From: Adenanthera pavonina
Taxonomy: Eukaryota; Streptophyta; Magnoliopsida; Fabales; Fabaceae
DNA: 64,000 nucleotides
Direction: 5' to 3'
NCBI GenBank assembly: GCA_026686845.1
Contig: JAIVEN010000028.1
Span: 4,107,001-4,171,000, forward strand
Shown in pieces: positions 22,813 to 35,364 of the stretch; the stretch's first letter is position 1, and each line of letters starts with the position of its first letter. The notes under the pieces are model-generated. The model was not told where the DNA came from. It saw only the letters and a program-made list of their open reading frames with translations, and ran no database searches. Both the position numbers and the translations under genes were made by a program.

Positions 22813-23573
22813 TAATTTTTATGAAGGATTTAATTTGTTTAAAAATAACGTTAAAGAAAAAAATTGAGTTATCCAAATACATGTAATCATCAAACAAACT
22901 AAGAATATTATAAAAGAGTTAAATGGTATGTATCTGTTCATTTATTTCTTCACTACATTATTTTTTCATTTTTGTTAAATAATTTCTGCAATTAATTTAT
23001 GATATTCAGACTCCTTTTTTTTTTGTCCTGATATTCATTCTCGCTGAAGACCTACCTACTTTGAGAAGTATCCTTGAAGAGGAAGAACGTATGTATGTTT
23101 AATCAAGTATAATAAGTTTTTATTCCTCAACAGAATAGAATCAAAATTTATCTAACTTAATAATTTGTTGATTTAATTTATCTTCTAGTTTAGATATCTT
23201 TTTTTCAAATTTATATAACTTCAACAAAAATATGTATCTCTATACAGAGGTTTGATGCTAGGTATATAGAAGGAGATTAAAAGCAATAATAATGGAAATT
23301 TTTTACTCATGAAGGGTTGGACCAATAGTACAGGTGCTGGTCCCCAAGGCAAACTTTACTTGCAATGTCAGAGATTCAAACCTTGGAGACACTCTTATGG
23401 AGAGAGGTTTAGCTTGAATACCTGTCCTGCCTCGAATTCAGGATATCATGGGTTTTCGTGGCCCATAGATACCAGATGCTTAAAGAGCTATAAAAAAAGT
23501 AATGGAAAATTTTGGTTTAGAATCTTGTAAGAAAATATATTACAATCTGTGACCTCAAATTGGTTTATTGACA
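22813..23573. other. AT-rich spacer
   Basis: No gene supported. Near 23380 the AGATTCAAACCTTGG stretch resembles a pol III B box, but no A box or target duplication was identified. Confidence 0.5.
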
Positions 23574-25030
23574 TTTGTTTGCTCTCCATCATCCTTTAGT
23601 TGGAAATTGTGGAGGATATTTTGAAAATATTAAAGGAGGAGTTAGAAATATCTTAATTTGAATTGGAAACTTATTTGCTCTCAATCTTAATCGTATGGTT
23701 GAAAATTGAGGAGGATAGGAGGATATTAGTTGAAAATTTCTAAATATGAATTAAAAGTTTGATTGCACACTCCATCTTAACTTTATGTTTGAAAATTATG
23801 GCAGATAAATTGGAAATCCATGGGAGGAGAGGGTTGGAAAGATCCCTAGAACTGATTTGAAATTTGTTAAATATGAATTTGGTTTTCCTCTATCAGTAGG
23901 CCATTTTAAGTTTGACAAATCAAATTGTAATATATTTTTTTAAGGTCCGGAAGCAAAATTTTTCGGGACAATAATGTCTCTATGTCCAAATTTGTGCAGT
24001 TTTTGTAGCGTGGTGACAATTCTGGAGGAAAATAACTTTAAAAGAAAATCAGCAATCATTAATGCATATTTCATATATAAATTTAGAAAAAAATTTATTT
24101 TTTATACCAAACTACCTATTTGTGGCAAATATAAATTGAAAATTTGATTGCACACTCCATCTTAACTTTATGTTTGAAAATTATGGCTGATAAATTGGAA
24201 ATCCATAGGAGGAGAGGGTTGGAAAGATCCCTAGAAGTGATTTGAAATTTGTCAAATATGAATTTGGTTTTCCTCTATCATTAAGCCATTTTAAGTTTTT
24301 AACGTAACAAATCAAATTGTAATATATTTTTTTAAGGTCCGGAACCAAAATTTTTCGGGACAATAATGTCTCTCTGTCCAAATTTGTGCAGTTTTTGCAG
24401 CTTGGTAACAATTCTGGAGGAAAATAACTTTAAAAGAAAATAATCAATCATTAATGCATATTTCATATATAAATTAGAAAAAAATGTATTTTCTATACTA
24501 AACCACCTATATGTGGCAAATATGAATTGAAAATTTGTTTGCCTTCCATCTTAATCTTATGGTTGGAAATTATGGAGGATATGTTAAAAATCTGAGAAGA
24601 TGGGTTGGAAATCCCTAAAAATTAATTTAAAATTTGTGAATATGACCTTGGTCACTTTCAATCAATAAGCCATTTTAAGGTTATTACAAGTCAGATTATA
24701 TATATATATATATTATAAGGTCTTAAAGCAAAATTTTCCGTGACAATAATGTCTCTTTGTCAGAATTTGTGCAGTTTTAGCAACTTGGGAAGAAAATTTA
24801 GGGGGAAAGCAACTTTAAATAAATCAACAATTTATATTTCATGTAAAAATCTGGTATCCGGTAAATATAGATTGAAAATTTGTGTGCTTTCTACTTTATC
24901 CTTATGGTTGGAAATTATGGAGGATTTGTTGGAAATTGTTGAGGACTAATTTGAAATTTATGAATATCACCTTAGTCTTTGTCTATTAATAAGACATTTT
25001 CAGGTGAAATCAATTTGTAATATATGTGAA
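23574..25030 (+). repeat. Tandem repeat array with about 345-391-bp units
   Basis: A unit starting like GATTGCACACTCCATCTTAA recurs at 23761, 24146, 24537 and 24882, giving spacings of 385, 391 and 345 bp. Shorter, partial units precede it near 23574 and 23667. The 23761 and 24146 units are highly alike, including TTAAGGTCCGGAA-G/C-CAAAATTT and GGGACAATAATGTCTCT, while the later units are more diverged. No ORF is conserved between units, so this looks like noncoding satellite-like expansion. Confidence 0.8.
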
Positions 25031-26218
25031 GCTCTATACCAACAAATATTTTTAACAAAACTTCATCGAAACTATTGGTTGAGCTAACACAGCTTCTTAC
25101 CAGTGGAGTCATGCTCTCGTGTGAATATAGGACTCCCTATATGTTTAGTTTTATTTATTTTCTCCTATTTTACATTTTTTTGCATTAATTTTGATAATTT
25201 ATTATTTTTATGATAGAAAATAACTATTTTTTCTGCGGCCGACATACCAAGTAATAGAATTAGAGGAGTAATATTATATGAAAGATGAAAGAAATAAATG
25301 ATATTTTGGTAATTTTTAAACTAATGAAAAAATATTAACATGAAAATTAAGAGAAAACATTCATTTTACATTTATGACAACTTTATATTAATTTTCATCA
25401 TTAATTTATGATCTAGAGAATATGATCCTCTTTTCATTTTTTATCATCAACTCTACGAAATTCATTTTTTTAGCACATATTTCTTGGTTATTTTGCATTT
25501 ATAGATAAATTATAAATAGAAAAATGCCCCTCGAATTCGATCGGGTCCTAAATGAATAGAGGAAATGATATTTTCTAGATCATAAATTAATGATAAAGTT
25601 GTCATAAATGTAAAATGAATGAATGTTTTCTCTTAATTCTCATGTGATAAAAATGAATTTCTCTTAAAACGTGCATAATAGAAATATGGAGTGTAATCTG
25701 TGACTTGGCAAAGGATTGCAAGGAAACTTTATTTGAAATTCCACAAAATGGACGTAACGTAGGTATACATAGATGGGATTTGGTGGTACCATATAGGCAT
25801 ATACGAATAATCACTGGACGACGACGATGAGCTTCACATCGATCAAAGAGCAGAGAAGGGGACAATAGTCATGATAATTAAAGTAAGTACAATGGGGTTG
25901 AAGATTAACGAGATCCTCCATCGGACGGAGATCAGAGTACCCAAGAGCAGGTTTTAATTATATGCATGTACTTGGAGAGGACCCATCCAAGATAAGATCA
26001 GGTAGACGACAGAATTCTATTTTATATATATAAAGACAGGTTTCAAAACTGAAACTCTACTGCGTCACATTAACATATTAAACTAAAGAGGAAATTTCAG
26101 TGTGCCAGATTAACGTGGCTGCAAATGTACTCAACTTTTTCCCACACTATCAATAGCATGAATTAAATTTAGAATTGGATGATTAATGTACATTTTATTG
26201 TGATGAAATTTGATTATT
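25031..26218. other. AT-rich intergenic DNA
   Basis: No gene supported. A minus-strand open frame at 25602-25865 (87 aa) has no recognisable motif. The part near 25700-25990 is slightly richer in GC. Confidence 0.5.
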
Positions 26219-26785
26219 GTTGGGTTAGATGACCAACATGATTAGTTTTGATGATGTCAAAGAGTGAAATAAAAAAATTTGCATAATATGTGTATTTAAT
26301 ATTTATTATATTATTTATATTATCAAATTATATGATATGAATTGGATTAACTTTGTCTAAAAAGAGTTATATTTAATATAAATTGTCCAAAGAAAAGGAA
26401 GAGTGAGTATTGAAGTGAAAAAATAAAATATCAACAATATTATCAACTCAGATTGTTAAAAGAAAATAACGAATGAGTATTAAAGTGAAGAAATAGAATA
26501 TCAATAATATTATCAACTCAAAAGTAAAGACAAAGAAAGGTTATTTTAAGAATTGAAAGAATATGATGATATTAAGGGAGAAAGATGATTTGAAGAAAAT
26601 AAGTAAATCTAAGAGAAGATGGTAGTTAAAATGTTGCATTTATTTCATTCTCTTAAGATGTATAGTGATTTAGCTTTAAACTTACTTAATTTTATTACCT
26701 TCAATCTTGAATGGGCAATATTTAAAGTTTTGGTAGAAAATTCAAGGTTTTCAAAGCTATTTTGATACCAAAACTATCTTGTTCT
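26219..26785 (+). repeat. Possible decayed LTR (left part), split by a CACTA insertion
   Basis: TGTTGGGTTAGATGACC at 26219 looks like the start of a plant copia LTR, and the sequence seems to resume after the CACTA element at 29695. A near-repeat of about 60-70 bp (GTGAGTATTGAAGTGAA and GTGAGTATTAAAGTGAA, about 26405-26520) lies inside. Neither the LTR end nor a target duplication was identified, so it may be something else. Confidence 0.3.
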
Positions 26786-29691
26786 CACTACTAGAAAAAG
26801 TGATTGTTATATCGGTTATTTATATCGATTAAAAAAATTGATATGAAATGATGACTGATAGTAATTTTGTTAATAAATGTATAACTTTATGTTTTTTTAC
26901 ATTGATTTTTTAATAAAACCGATTTAAATATATTTATCCCAATAAAATTCTTAGTAATGGAAGTAAATTAAAATATAATTATATTACATAATTTATTACA
27001 ATATATCTTAACATATTTTTTATTATTATTTAATTTTTATTTTGGTTTTTAAGAGAAACTGATACAAACACGTCTTTATATTTTTTTTTTTCTATTTTTA
27101 TATTTTTAGTATAACATCAACTTAAATTTTCAATTGTATAGAAATATAATTTTCTTAAGAATTAAAATGATATATTAAAGTTAAATAAATAAAACTATGT
27201 AATACTATATGATTATAATTAGATTTTTATATTATAATATTTGTAAAGAAGTATAAATTAATATATTTTCATATATATATATATACATGCTATTTACATC
27301 GGATTTTTAAAAAAACCAATATAAATTTGAATTCTAGCGTAAATTATTTTCCTCCAACATACAAGAACTATATGACTATGTTAGATTTTTATATTACAAT
27401 ATATTAATTCTTTAATTAATAAAACCAAATAAAAATATGCAAGTAATATAAAAATATAGGATTATGATTAGATTTTTATATTAGCATATTTGTATATAAG
27501 TATGATTTATCATTTTATCAATGAAAAATTATTATTTGTTATATTCTTAATATTTATATCGGTTTTTTATAATAAACCGATATAAATTTTCTCTCTTATA
27601 GATCCTTTCCTTCCATTTTTTATATTATTTTTTTTAAAAAAATTTACATCAGTTTTATATAAAAAAGCGATGTAAAACTTTTAGTTTTTATCTGCTTCCC
27701 TCCCTTATTAGTACTTGCAATTAAGTTTTAGATTTCAACTCCCTCTAAATGCAGTCTTCTCCATCCAAAGTCGCTCTGCTCGCTACTCCCACACTCGTCC
27801 ATTTCCCCCGTATGTCCATTGCCACCACATTGCTTCCCTCTCACACCCGGTGGTCGCCTCTCTCTTAAACGTCATCACCATCCACGCTCCTTCCCTCTAG
27901 CACTGGGCCTCACTTTCTCGATTGAAACCCACGAACAGATCGAAGCTCCCTTCTACGCGATTGCCACCGTCATCCACTTTACTCCCTCCATCAGTCTTCG
28001 TCATACACTCTACTCCCTCGATGAGTCTTCATTGTGCTCTGCCTCTACTCCCTCCGTCGGTCTCTGTCTTTATCATCTATGTGAGTTTTTTTATATTATT
28101 TTTTTCTTAATTTTTAGTTGAATTTTTTTTAAATTTTTAGTTAATTTAATTAATTTCTATATTCAAGCAAACACACATCCTTTTAGTTTCCTTGTTTTAA
28201 AAGTGAGCTTATTTTCTATTAGGGATTTTAGCCAAATTTATTAGCTCAATGGGGCTTATGTGCTCAAGTGAACTTATTTTGTATTGGTATTTCAATCTTG
28301 GCTATTGTAGAATTTTTGGGAGATCCATTATTTATGGGAGATTCAGCTAAAATTAATACATAACTCAAAATATTAACGTATTTTATGAAAATTACGGAAC
28401 TAATGCAGTGATTTATTTCTGTTAATTGAATTTTGGGGCTTAACTTCTTTTGAATATGGAAATTATAATATAGCTCTTTATAATTAAAGATATCTTGTGA
28501 ACATCAATCTCCTTTAAGTAATCATGTATTGCTTCCTGAATGTTGTGTTTCAATTTTAGCTATTATAGAACTATGGGGAGGCCCAATATTTAGTGATGAC
28601 TCTGCCAAAATTGAATGTGTATCTCGCAAGTAAAATGAGTAAGTTTTTTTTTAAATATCTTTATGATGAATAATCCACCTTTGGTAATGTTATCTAGCTG
28701 AAGTGTACAAACTTGATTTGGTTGCTTAAAGTACTTTATAATTTATACTTATATTTCTTATGCATAAAGCTTGATATTTCTTGTTTTTAGTTGCAAGTTA
28801 TACATTTTTTTCACTTGCTGTTTGTGAGAATTTTGTAAATATGAAAATTATGTTACTGTAATCTATATTTTTTTTATTGTCCTATTCCTTGAATTATTTA
28901 TGTTGAATATATAATTATATACAATGCCTTTGATATTTAAAGAAGAGTCTCTTAATTTTTTATCCTATCAAATGGGGATACAAGGAGTGGAAGTAGGAGT
29001 ACTAACGTGGTAGTTACTCTTCCTACAATTAAGGATAATGACAAAGACGTGATGTTTTACTACTAGACCTGTAGTTGCTTTATTCTAATTTAATATTTTG
29101 GATATATGAATAAGATATAGAGACTATATGTTTTACTACTAGAGCTAATTTATTTTAGTTTGGTATTTTGGGAATAGTTAAGGATATTTTAGTGTGATAT
29201 TGGAAATATGATATTTTAGTATGAGACTAATATGAATTTTACAATTTTCATTTATTCTATTGAACCATCTTTTGGGGTATAACTCTAGTAAAAGTTCACT
29301 TTAAATACATACTCAATAATCATTTTTGGCATTATAGCTATTATGGCTATAAAATTTGCTCAACTATTTTGGAAGTTTAGTTGTAAACACAAGTTTGGAT
29401 ATAGATTATACTTATTTCGGTGTAAAAAAAATTCAAAGTTACATTGGTTTTTTAATATAACCAATATAAAACACATATTTTTCTATATCGGTTTTGTATT
29501 AAAAAATGACGTAAAAATAGTTTTTCTACATCGGTTTTGTGTTAAAAACCGATGTAAAAGTAATTTTTTTATATCGATTAAAAAATTGATATAAAAACAG
29601 TATTTCTACATCGCTTACTTTTACATCACTTTTAAAATCGATTTAAAAAGGTTAAAATAATCAATGTAAATTGGAGTTCTATATAGTAATG
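26786..29691. mobile_element. Non-autonomous CACTA (EnSpm) element, 2.9 kb
   Basis: The left end is CACTACTAGAAAAAGTG and the right end, reversed, CATTACTATATAGAACT. Both are flanked by the 3-bp duplication TCT (26783-26785 and 29692-29694). Subterminal regions (26810-27700 and 29400-29680) carry many copies of a motif like ATATCGGTTTT and AAAACCGATATAAA in both orientations, typical of CACTA transposase-binding repeats. There is no transposase ORF. A GC-richer block at 27715-28090 contains overlapping ORFs of up to 100 aa without recognised motifs, possibly captured host DNA. Confidence 0.85.
27715..28121 (+). other. GC-richer ORF block inside the CACTA element
   Basis: Overlapping ORFs of 61, 100 and 62 aa in different frames occupy this stretch, whose composition (C-rich, TCCCTC repeats) differs from the AT-rich element around it. 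No family is recognised and no single frame stands out. It could be captured host sequence or noncoding low-complexity DNA. Confidence 0.35.
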
Positions 29692-29694
29692 TCT

Positions 29695-32119
29695 ACCAAG
29701 TTTAGGTGGATTTCTAGACAACCACTTGTTTAAAACTTATTCTTACTTCTGGCAAAGTACTTATCTAACTAAGGTCCTTAGGTTGTTATGAAATCGTGGA
29801 TCCTCACAATGTTGTATTCACTGTTTTCCAGTTTGTCACAACAATGTATCCAACTTGTCACAACAAGGCTTTGAAAAGGAGGAAAAAACTCTCGAGTTAA
29901 GCTCAATTTCCTTACAAACTCTCTAAGTTGTCATGAAATTGTGGCTCTCCAAAAAGTAACCCTAATTAAAAAGGATAAACTAGCAACATGCTTTGCCTAA
30001 AAGGTTTAAAATAACTTGCTCATAAACCCTAATTAAAAAAGTACAACTCTCTTTGAAGTCTGAATTGTAGGTGTAGGAGAAACAAAATCACATAAATGAC
30101 ACAAAGTTGAATGATATGGAGAATTATCCCCTAATCAAATTAAATTTCCAAATAAAATCAGAGATTAATCCAAATTAAAGTATATGTAATGTATGTTTGG
30201 TATGTTGAAATGGAATATTAAAAAAAATAGAAAAATGAATGAAAATGAAAATCCAATGGAATGTCATCATCTCGTTTGGTATGTTTTGAATAGAGATTAG
30301 TATAGTTTTTCATTATTACATCTGATAGTGAAGAGATAAAATAGGACATGAAAAGATAAATTAGAAATTGACTAAATTACCCTCAACTATGGCAATTATT
30401 TATCTATTTTATATGCATGGACGAGCAAAGTAGACATTTCATCTATTATTCCTCGAGATGCGCTGTCATTCCATCAGCCCAATGATAAAATGATTTTGCC
30501 ATGTTTCATTACAAAAATGTGGTAAAAGTATTAATGATATGTTTGATTAAATGGGATAACTATTATAGGGAATGGAATGAGATAAGGATTCCTGTTAGAC
30601 ATAGTTTGAAAACTAAGTATCACACTGGATAAAGAAAAGACTCTTAAAGTGTGTATAGAGGAGGGTGAAGATGACATATGTGAAAATGATTTTGGAGGGA
30701 AAAGTTAAACTAGGTGGACTCAAATGGTTGAATCAATCTGATGGTGGATAGAGATTTTAAAGTTGTTATAAGATATTTCTGGTGTTTGTAATAACTCTTA
30801 GGGGGTGGTTCACTAGGATCATACAACAAGCTCACAGCCTTAAAAATAGTGTATTTGTTACACGTTTCTGGTGCTTGTGATAACTCTTAGAGGATTGTTC
30901 ATTAGAACCCTACAACAAACTCATAGTATAAATAACACCTTAAGAATAATGTATTCATTATACCTTTCTAGATATAAATCTATTTTTTGGATTCAATTTC
31001 TAACAATTCCGATGCTGCTGCCATGTATGGTTGGTTTCTTTTGGTCCTTGATTCCATTCCAAAGCTTATTCTAGCACCTCTAGAAATCATCAATCCATAG
31101 CGGAGTGATGCAACTGTGCTCCATTCTAGGAATAAATTGAGGTTTCTAAAATGCACTTCCCCAGGTTTAAGCACTCATTTTTATATGGACCCGTTTTCTC
31201 TGCACCAATCTAAACAATAGCACTGTTTTGAGAGCAGATCTAAACTATTCATATTCAGTTTTTAAAATATGGACGGTCTAGATTCTACCTTACATTTATT
31301 TTTATTTTTATTATTAAATCCTATTTTTTTTAAAATCTTACTATTAAGAAATTATTTTTATTTTATGTTTTCCTTCTTTTAAAATTAAAAAAAATTATAT
31401 GAAAAGTATGGATCATCCAAAATTTCTCTAGATAGTTAAGATCCGCTGCTGCTGCTGGTGGTGGCAGAGGATCTATTGCCATTCTCATATAGCTCCAACA
31501 AGACATGCATCTTCCTGACGTCATGCTTCTGACGTGTCATGAAGAGATGGGCTATGGGAGATTTCATTGTCTGTCTTCCAATGGATTTGTTGATGACTTT
31601 GGTCATTTCTACTACTTTTGGCAATTTAAATTACATCGTAATTACAATATTATTTATCATAAGTAATTAATAATGAATATTTTTAAAAAATAAATATTTT
31701 GATATTTTATATAATATATGTAAAAATATTTGTTACTAATCAAAATAATTGATAATGAATATTTTAAAATATTTTTACAAATAAAAGAAATTAAACTTGA
31801 ATATTTAAAATTTAATAAAAAATATTTTAATATATTCTTATATTAAGGGTAATTTTTTCTAATTAGATGTAAATATCTATTTCTTTCCATGATATATCAA
31901 ATATATTTATCTCATTTTATCAAACTTTATTCTCATTTTCATTCATATTCACGTTCACATTCCCTTTTTTTTTTTTTTATTATTCCTACAAAATGATTTT
32001 GCAAACCAAACGGGAAGATAAGTTTCCCATATAGCAAATATGGCAAAAGCTTGGCCGTAGTCCCTTCCCCATTCATTCAATAGCTTTTCCTTTATACCTT
32101 TTTTTTTTCTCTTTTTAAC
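29695..32119. other. Intergenic DNA with short unrecognised minus-strand ORFs
   Basis: No gene can be supported. Direct copies of a CACAACAA/CTTGTCACAACAA motif lie near 29836-29866, perhaps part of the split LTR relic. Minus-strand ORFs at 30980-31174 (64 aa) and 31436-31624 (62 aa, Ser-rich end) lie in less AT-rich DNA and might be gene fragments, but no motif was recognised. A near-repeat containing TAACTCTTAG occurs at about 30780-30900. Confidence 0.45.
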
Positions 32120-32364
32120 TATCGCTTTTGATGAAAATTTTTATTTTTATTTATCTGTCATTTTTTAATTTCAAGATAATATTAATTATTTTTTCTAATT
32201 ATATCCTTATCTATACTTTTAAAAGTAAAAAATGATATTAATTAATTTTTCTTATCTATTTATTTATTGAAAGACATGTTATAAATGCAAAATAAATTCT
32301 AATGTATTAATTATATTTTTTAAAATTAAAATCTTCAATGTTACATAAAAACAAACAGATAGAG
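32120..32364. mobile_element. MITE of a family shared with 63634-63905
   Basis: The interior closely follows the copy at 63634-63905 (both read CTTTTGA-x-GAAAA, then TTTATTTATCTGTCA or TTTATTTATTTGCAA). The right end reads AGAGTAA, with TA at 32365-32366. The left end is eroded. Confidence 0.5.
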
Positions 32365-33593
32365 TAATCAAACTGGTAGAGTAATATTAGAACTCTCTGA
32401 ATTGTAGGTGAAAGAAGCAGAACATATAATGATATAAACGACATGAAATAACTAAAAGAATAAAGAAAATTCTGGAAACGTAAGAACCAAGGAATTGAAA
32501 TGCGTAAAGGTCCAAATGCATTTATGGTATGTTTGGTACACTAAAAAGTTTGGAATCAGAATAGGAATCAGAATAGGAATGAATATAGAATTGAGTTTTA
32601 AGAGTATGTTTAATATAAAATGAAATTCTATGCAATTTTTTATTTTAATATGTATACGATAATGAAAAAGACCAAAATATCCTTATTAAATTAAAATAAA
32701 AAACTTCCCTGTGATGCAACAACAGCTACCACCCCTGCTGGCAACAGAACCACCACCCTCACTGACAACATAGATCCGTTGGCCGGTCGGTAAAGATTTT
32801 AGAAATTATTACAAAAATCAAAAGAAAAGCTCGGCGAATCGTATAACATCTTAGTTTATTAGGCTTTTAATCATATTTTATATATCTAGTGGAAAGAATT
32901 AAAAATCTAGAACAATTAAACTTTTAAATTTTTCAAAATTAGGTTACTCAAAAGACAATAACTTAACTAAAAGTTTACTTTAATTAATAAAAATCAAGCA
33001 AATCATACTGTAATTATCTAACTATTATTTCAGAACATATCAGCATAATTTAATACATTTATTCTAATATAAAATAATATCTTCCAGTAACCACCTCCTT
33101 GCCTTTGCCTTTACTTGTGCTTGGCCCTAACATTGTTAGTCATTTGGTGTGAGATTTGTGGAAATTTCAGTAGTATATATATTCATTCATACAAATCATG
33201 CTCATAATCAGGCAGTTATACAAACAACCAAATAACTCATATTTTATGCATTTATAAAAATCTCAACAGAGTTTCCTTTTAATACTAGACATCCATAGCA
33301 TTTCAAAACATTTATATTAAAACAACTCATCCAATAATATCACATAACATTCATAATTAATTCATAGAAAATGCATGAAATAAATAATATACTACCTCCA
33401 TCAAAAAGTATCATGAGTTAAGCAACTTGTCTTCCTTCTTGAATTTTTTAAGTATCTTACTTGAAGCTTATTTTCCTTTCTTTTCCTTCTCTTTCACTCA
33501 CACTCTCTTTCTCTCCCTCGGCTTTCTCTTTCTCTCACTGTCTCCCAACTCTTACTCTCAACTAGTGATGTGCTGAAATGAAGAAATGGGAGG

Positions 33594-33605
33594 GGTATTT
33601 ATAGT
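33594..33605 (-). promoter_or_regulatory. Promoter-like TATA box inside the TIR element
   Basis: On the minus strand ACTATAAATACC is followed about 40-130 bp downstream by a GA-rich leader-like tract (33470-33550). This looks like a plant core promoter reading leftward. The 64-bp repeats lie directly upstream. No ORF that it would drive was recognised. Confidence 0.4.
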
Positions 33606-33634
33606 GTTGATATCTTGACCGGCAAGTGACATCA

Positions 33635-33930
33635 ATTCATTGTATACCTTCATTCAATATATGCTCATCATAATTCAATGTAATTCATTGAAACCACTAT
33701 TCATTGTATACATTTATGCAGTGTATGCTCATCAGAATTCAATGTAACTTATTGAAACTACAATTCATTGTATACCTTCATTCAGTGTATACTCATCAAA
33801 ATTCAATGTAACTTATTGAAATCAATATTCATTGTATACCTCCATTCAGTGTATGCTCATTAGAATTCAATGTAACTTATTAAAACCATAGTTCATTGTA
33901 TATCTTTATTCAGTGTATATCTTCATTCAT
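33635..33930. repeat. 64-bp minisatellite, about 4.5 copies
   Basis: ATTCATTGTATAC recurs at 33635, 33699, 33763, 33827 and (as GTTCATTGTATA) 33891, exactly 64 bp apart. Each unit also has TTCAGTGTATGCTCATCA and AATTCAATGTAACTTATTG. The constant spacing and few changes point to recent local expansion. Confidence 0.9.
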
Positions 33931-34773
33931 CATATTCTAAACATAAACCATATTAAAAATCATATATAGAAATTTATGAATGTTACAAATCGAACCTTAG
34001 CGACTACGGGGGAAAAGATCATTGCGACAATGATGGTTCAAACCTGAGAACTATGATGGAATCTTTGTGATGGCATTGGTTCAAATATGAGAACTACGAA
34101 CTAGTCTAAGGCAACCGACGACGATGGTTCTGATTGAAGTCTCCAAGGTCGCTATCATAGAGATGGTTCATTTTGGGAAATCTTGGTTGAAGTCGAATGA
34201 AAGATTGAAAGCTCTGGACAAGAATGATGTTGATGATGACGTTGTCGGAGTTGGGGGCCAATACAGTGGTGAAGGTGCAACCATGGTGGTGAGACGGCAA
34301 AGGGCGGTGGTGCGACGGCAAAGGTCAAAGGTGCGACAACGGTGGTGGAGGGGAGTCCAAGAGTCAAAGTGACAAGGGCAAAAGAGAGAGTAAAGATGGA
34401 TTCTATGGAGAGTGAGCCAATTTTATTGAAGGGAAGGAGGAACCCGATTCTGGTCAATTTGAGGGAAAAGGAATCTCTAGCCAATTCCATTCATGCTCAC
34501 CAAACAACTTAACACCTGGATTCTTATTTAGTTTCCATTTCTCTTTTGCCAATTCCTGTATACCAAACAAGCCCTTATTGCGTGGGGTGAATTCTAGTGC
34601 CGCTTATTGTTTTCAGATCATTGTCTCACACACAGAACAATAGATATAATTTTACTATATATCAAGTAGATAGATATAATTAAATTTGTATTGTGCGTAT
34701 CAATGCCCTAGAACATATTGTGGAAGATGAGTACTCATTCAACATTACTCATAAATATTTGTCTAATATATTA

Positions 34774-34921
34774 TTCTCTCTATCTCTTATTATAAGTGAT
34801 TTGTAACCAATTTACACATATGAAAAAAATAATGAAAAGTAATTAAAATTCTTAAATTATATAAAATTTACTATAAATTTTTAATATTACCCTTATTAAA
34901 TTATAACGCATCTTAATTACT
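34774..34921. mobile_element. Truncated Stowaway-like MITE
   Basis: The left end after TA (34772-34773) and the interior (TTACACATA, AATTCTTAAAT, ACCCTTATTAAATTATAA) match the MITE at 22532-22812. The right half is missing. Confidence 0.5.
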
Positions 34922-35100
34922 TCATTCAATTCAAAATATCAATCCTATTTTAGAATCATTTTATAGTCCAAAATATAAATTCTATTTTATTAAAGTCAAA
35001 TATATTAATTATTTTTTCTAATTTACCCTTATCTTTAATTAACTTGTAAGAAAAAAAAATTATCTTGGAAATTGTAAGAGTAATGTTGAAAAATAATGTA

Positions 35101-35364
35101 CTTCCTCCAATCCATGTTATAAAATATTTTATATAATAAGTTTCTAGTTCAAAATATAGAATATTGGATGTTTTTCTTCTCATTTTACTTATGTCTTTAA
35201 TTTTCCCCACTCCTATTTTATAACCCTACAATGATAATATAATTGAGTATTTAATAAAGGAAAAATGAGAAATATTGATATTTTTTATATTGATTTCAGG
35301 TAAAAAAATGATTTCCTTAATATGTCTGTAATTAATATAAAATACCTTATAGTATGAATTAGAG
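35101..35364. mobile_element. Stowaway-like MITE, family A copy 1
   Basis: A 264-bp element flanked by TA (35099-35100 and 35365-35366). The ends CTTCCTCCAATCCATGTTAT and, reversed, CTCTAATTCATACTATAAGG are alike. The same family occurs at 36424 and 42139, in the same orientation. Confidence 0.65.

Larger units (their letters stand above)
32525..34574. mobile_element. Harbinger-like TIR element, 2.05 kb, carrying a minisatellite
   Basis: Ends TGGTATGTTTGGTACAC and, reversed, GGGCTTGTTTGGTATAC form imperfect terminal inverted repeats flanked by TTA (32522-32524 and 34575-34577), as in PIF/Harbinger elements. Inside are GC-richer patches (32700-32790 and 34080-34370), a promoter-like TATA region and a 64-bp minisatellite. 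No transposase was found. The element may be non-autonomous with captured DNA; hAT origin is not excluded. Confidence 0.5.

Noticed and set aside
33635..33930. CRISPR-like array
   Set aside because: The 64-bp units are contiguous with no unique spacers, in a plant genome; it is a minisatellite.
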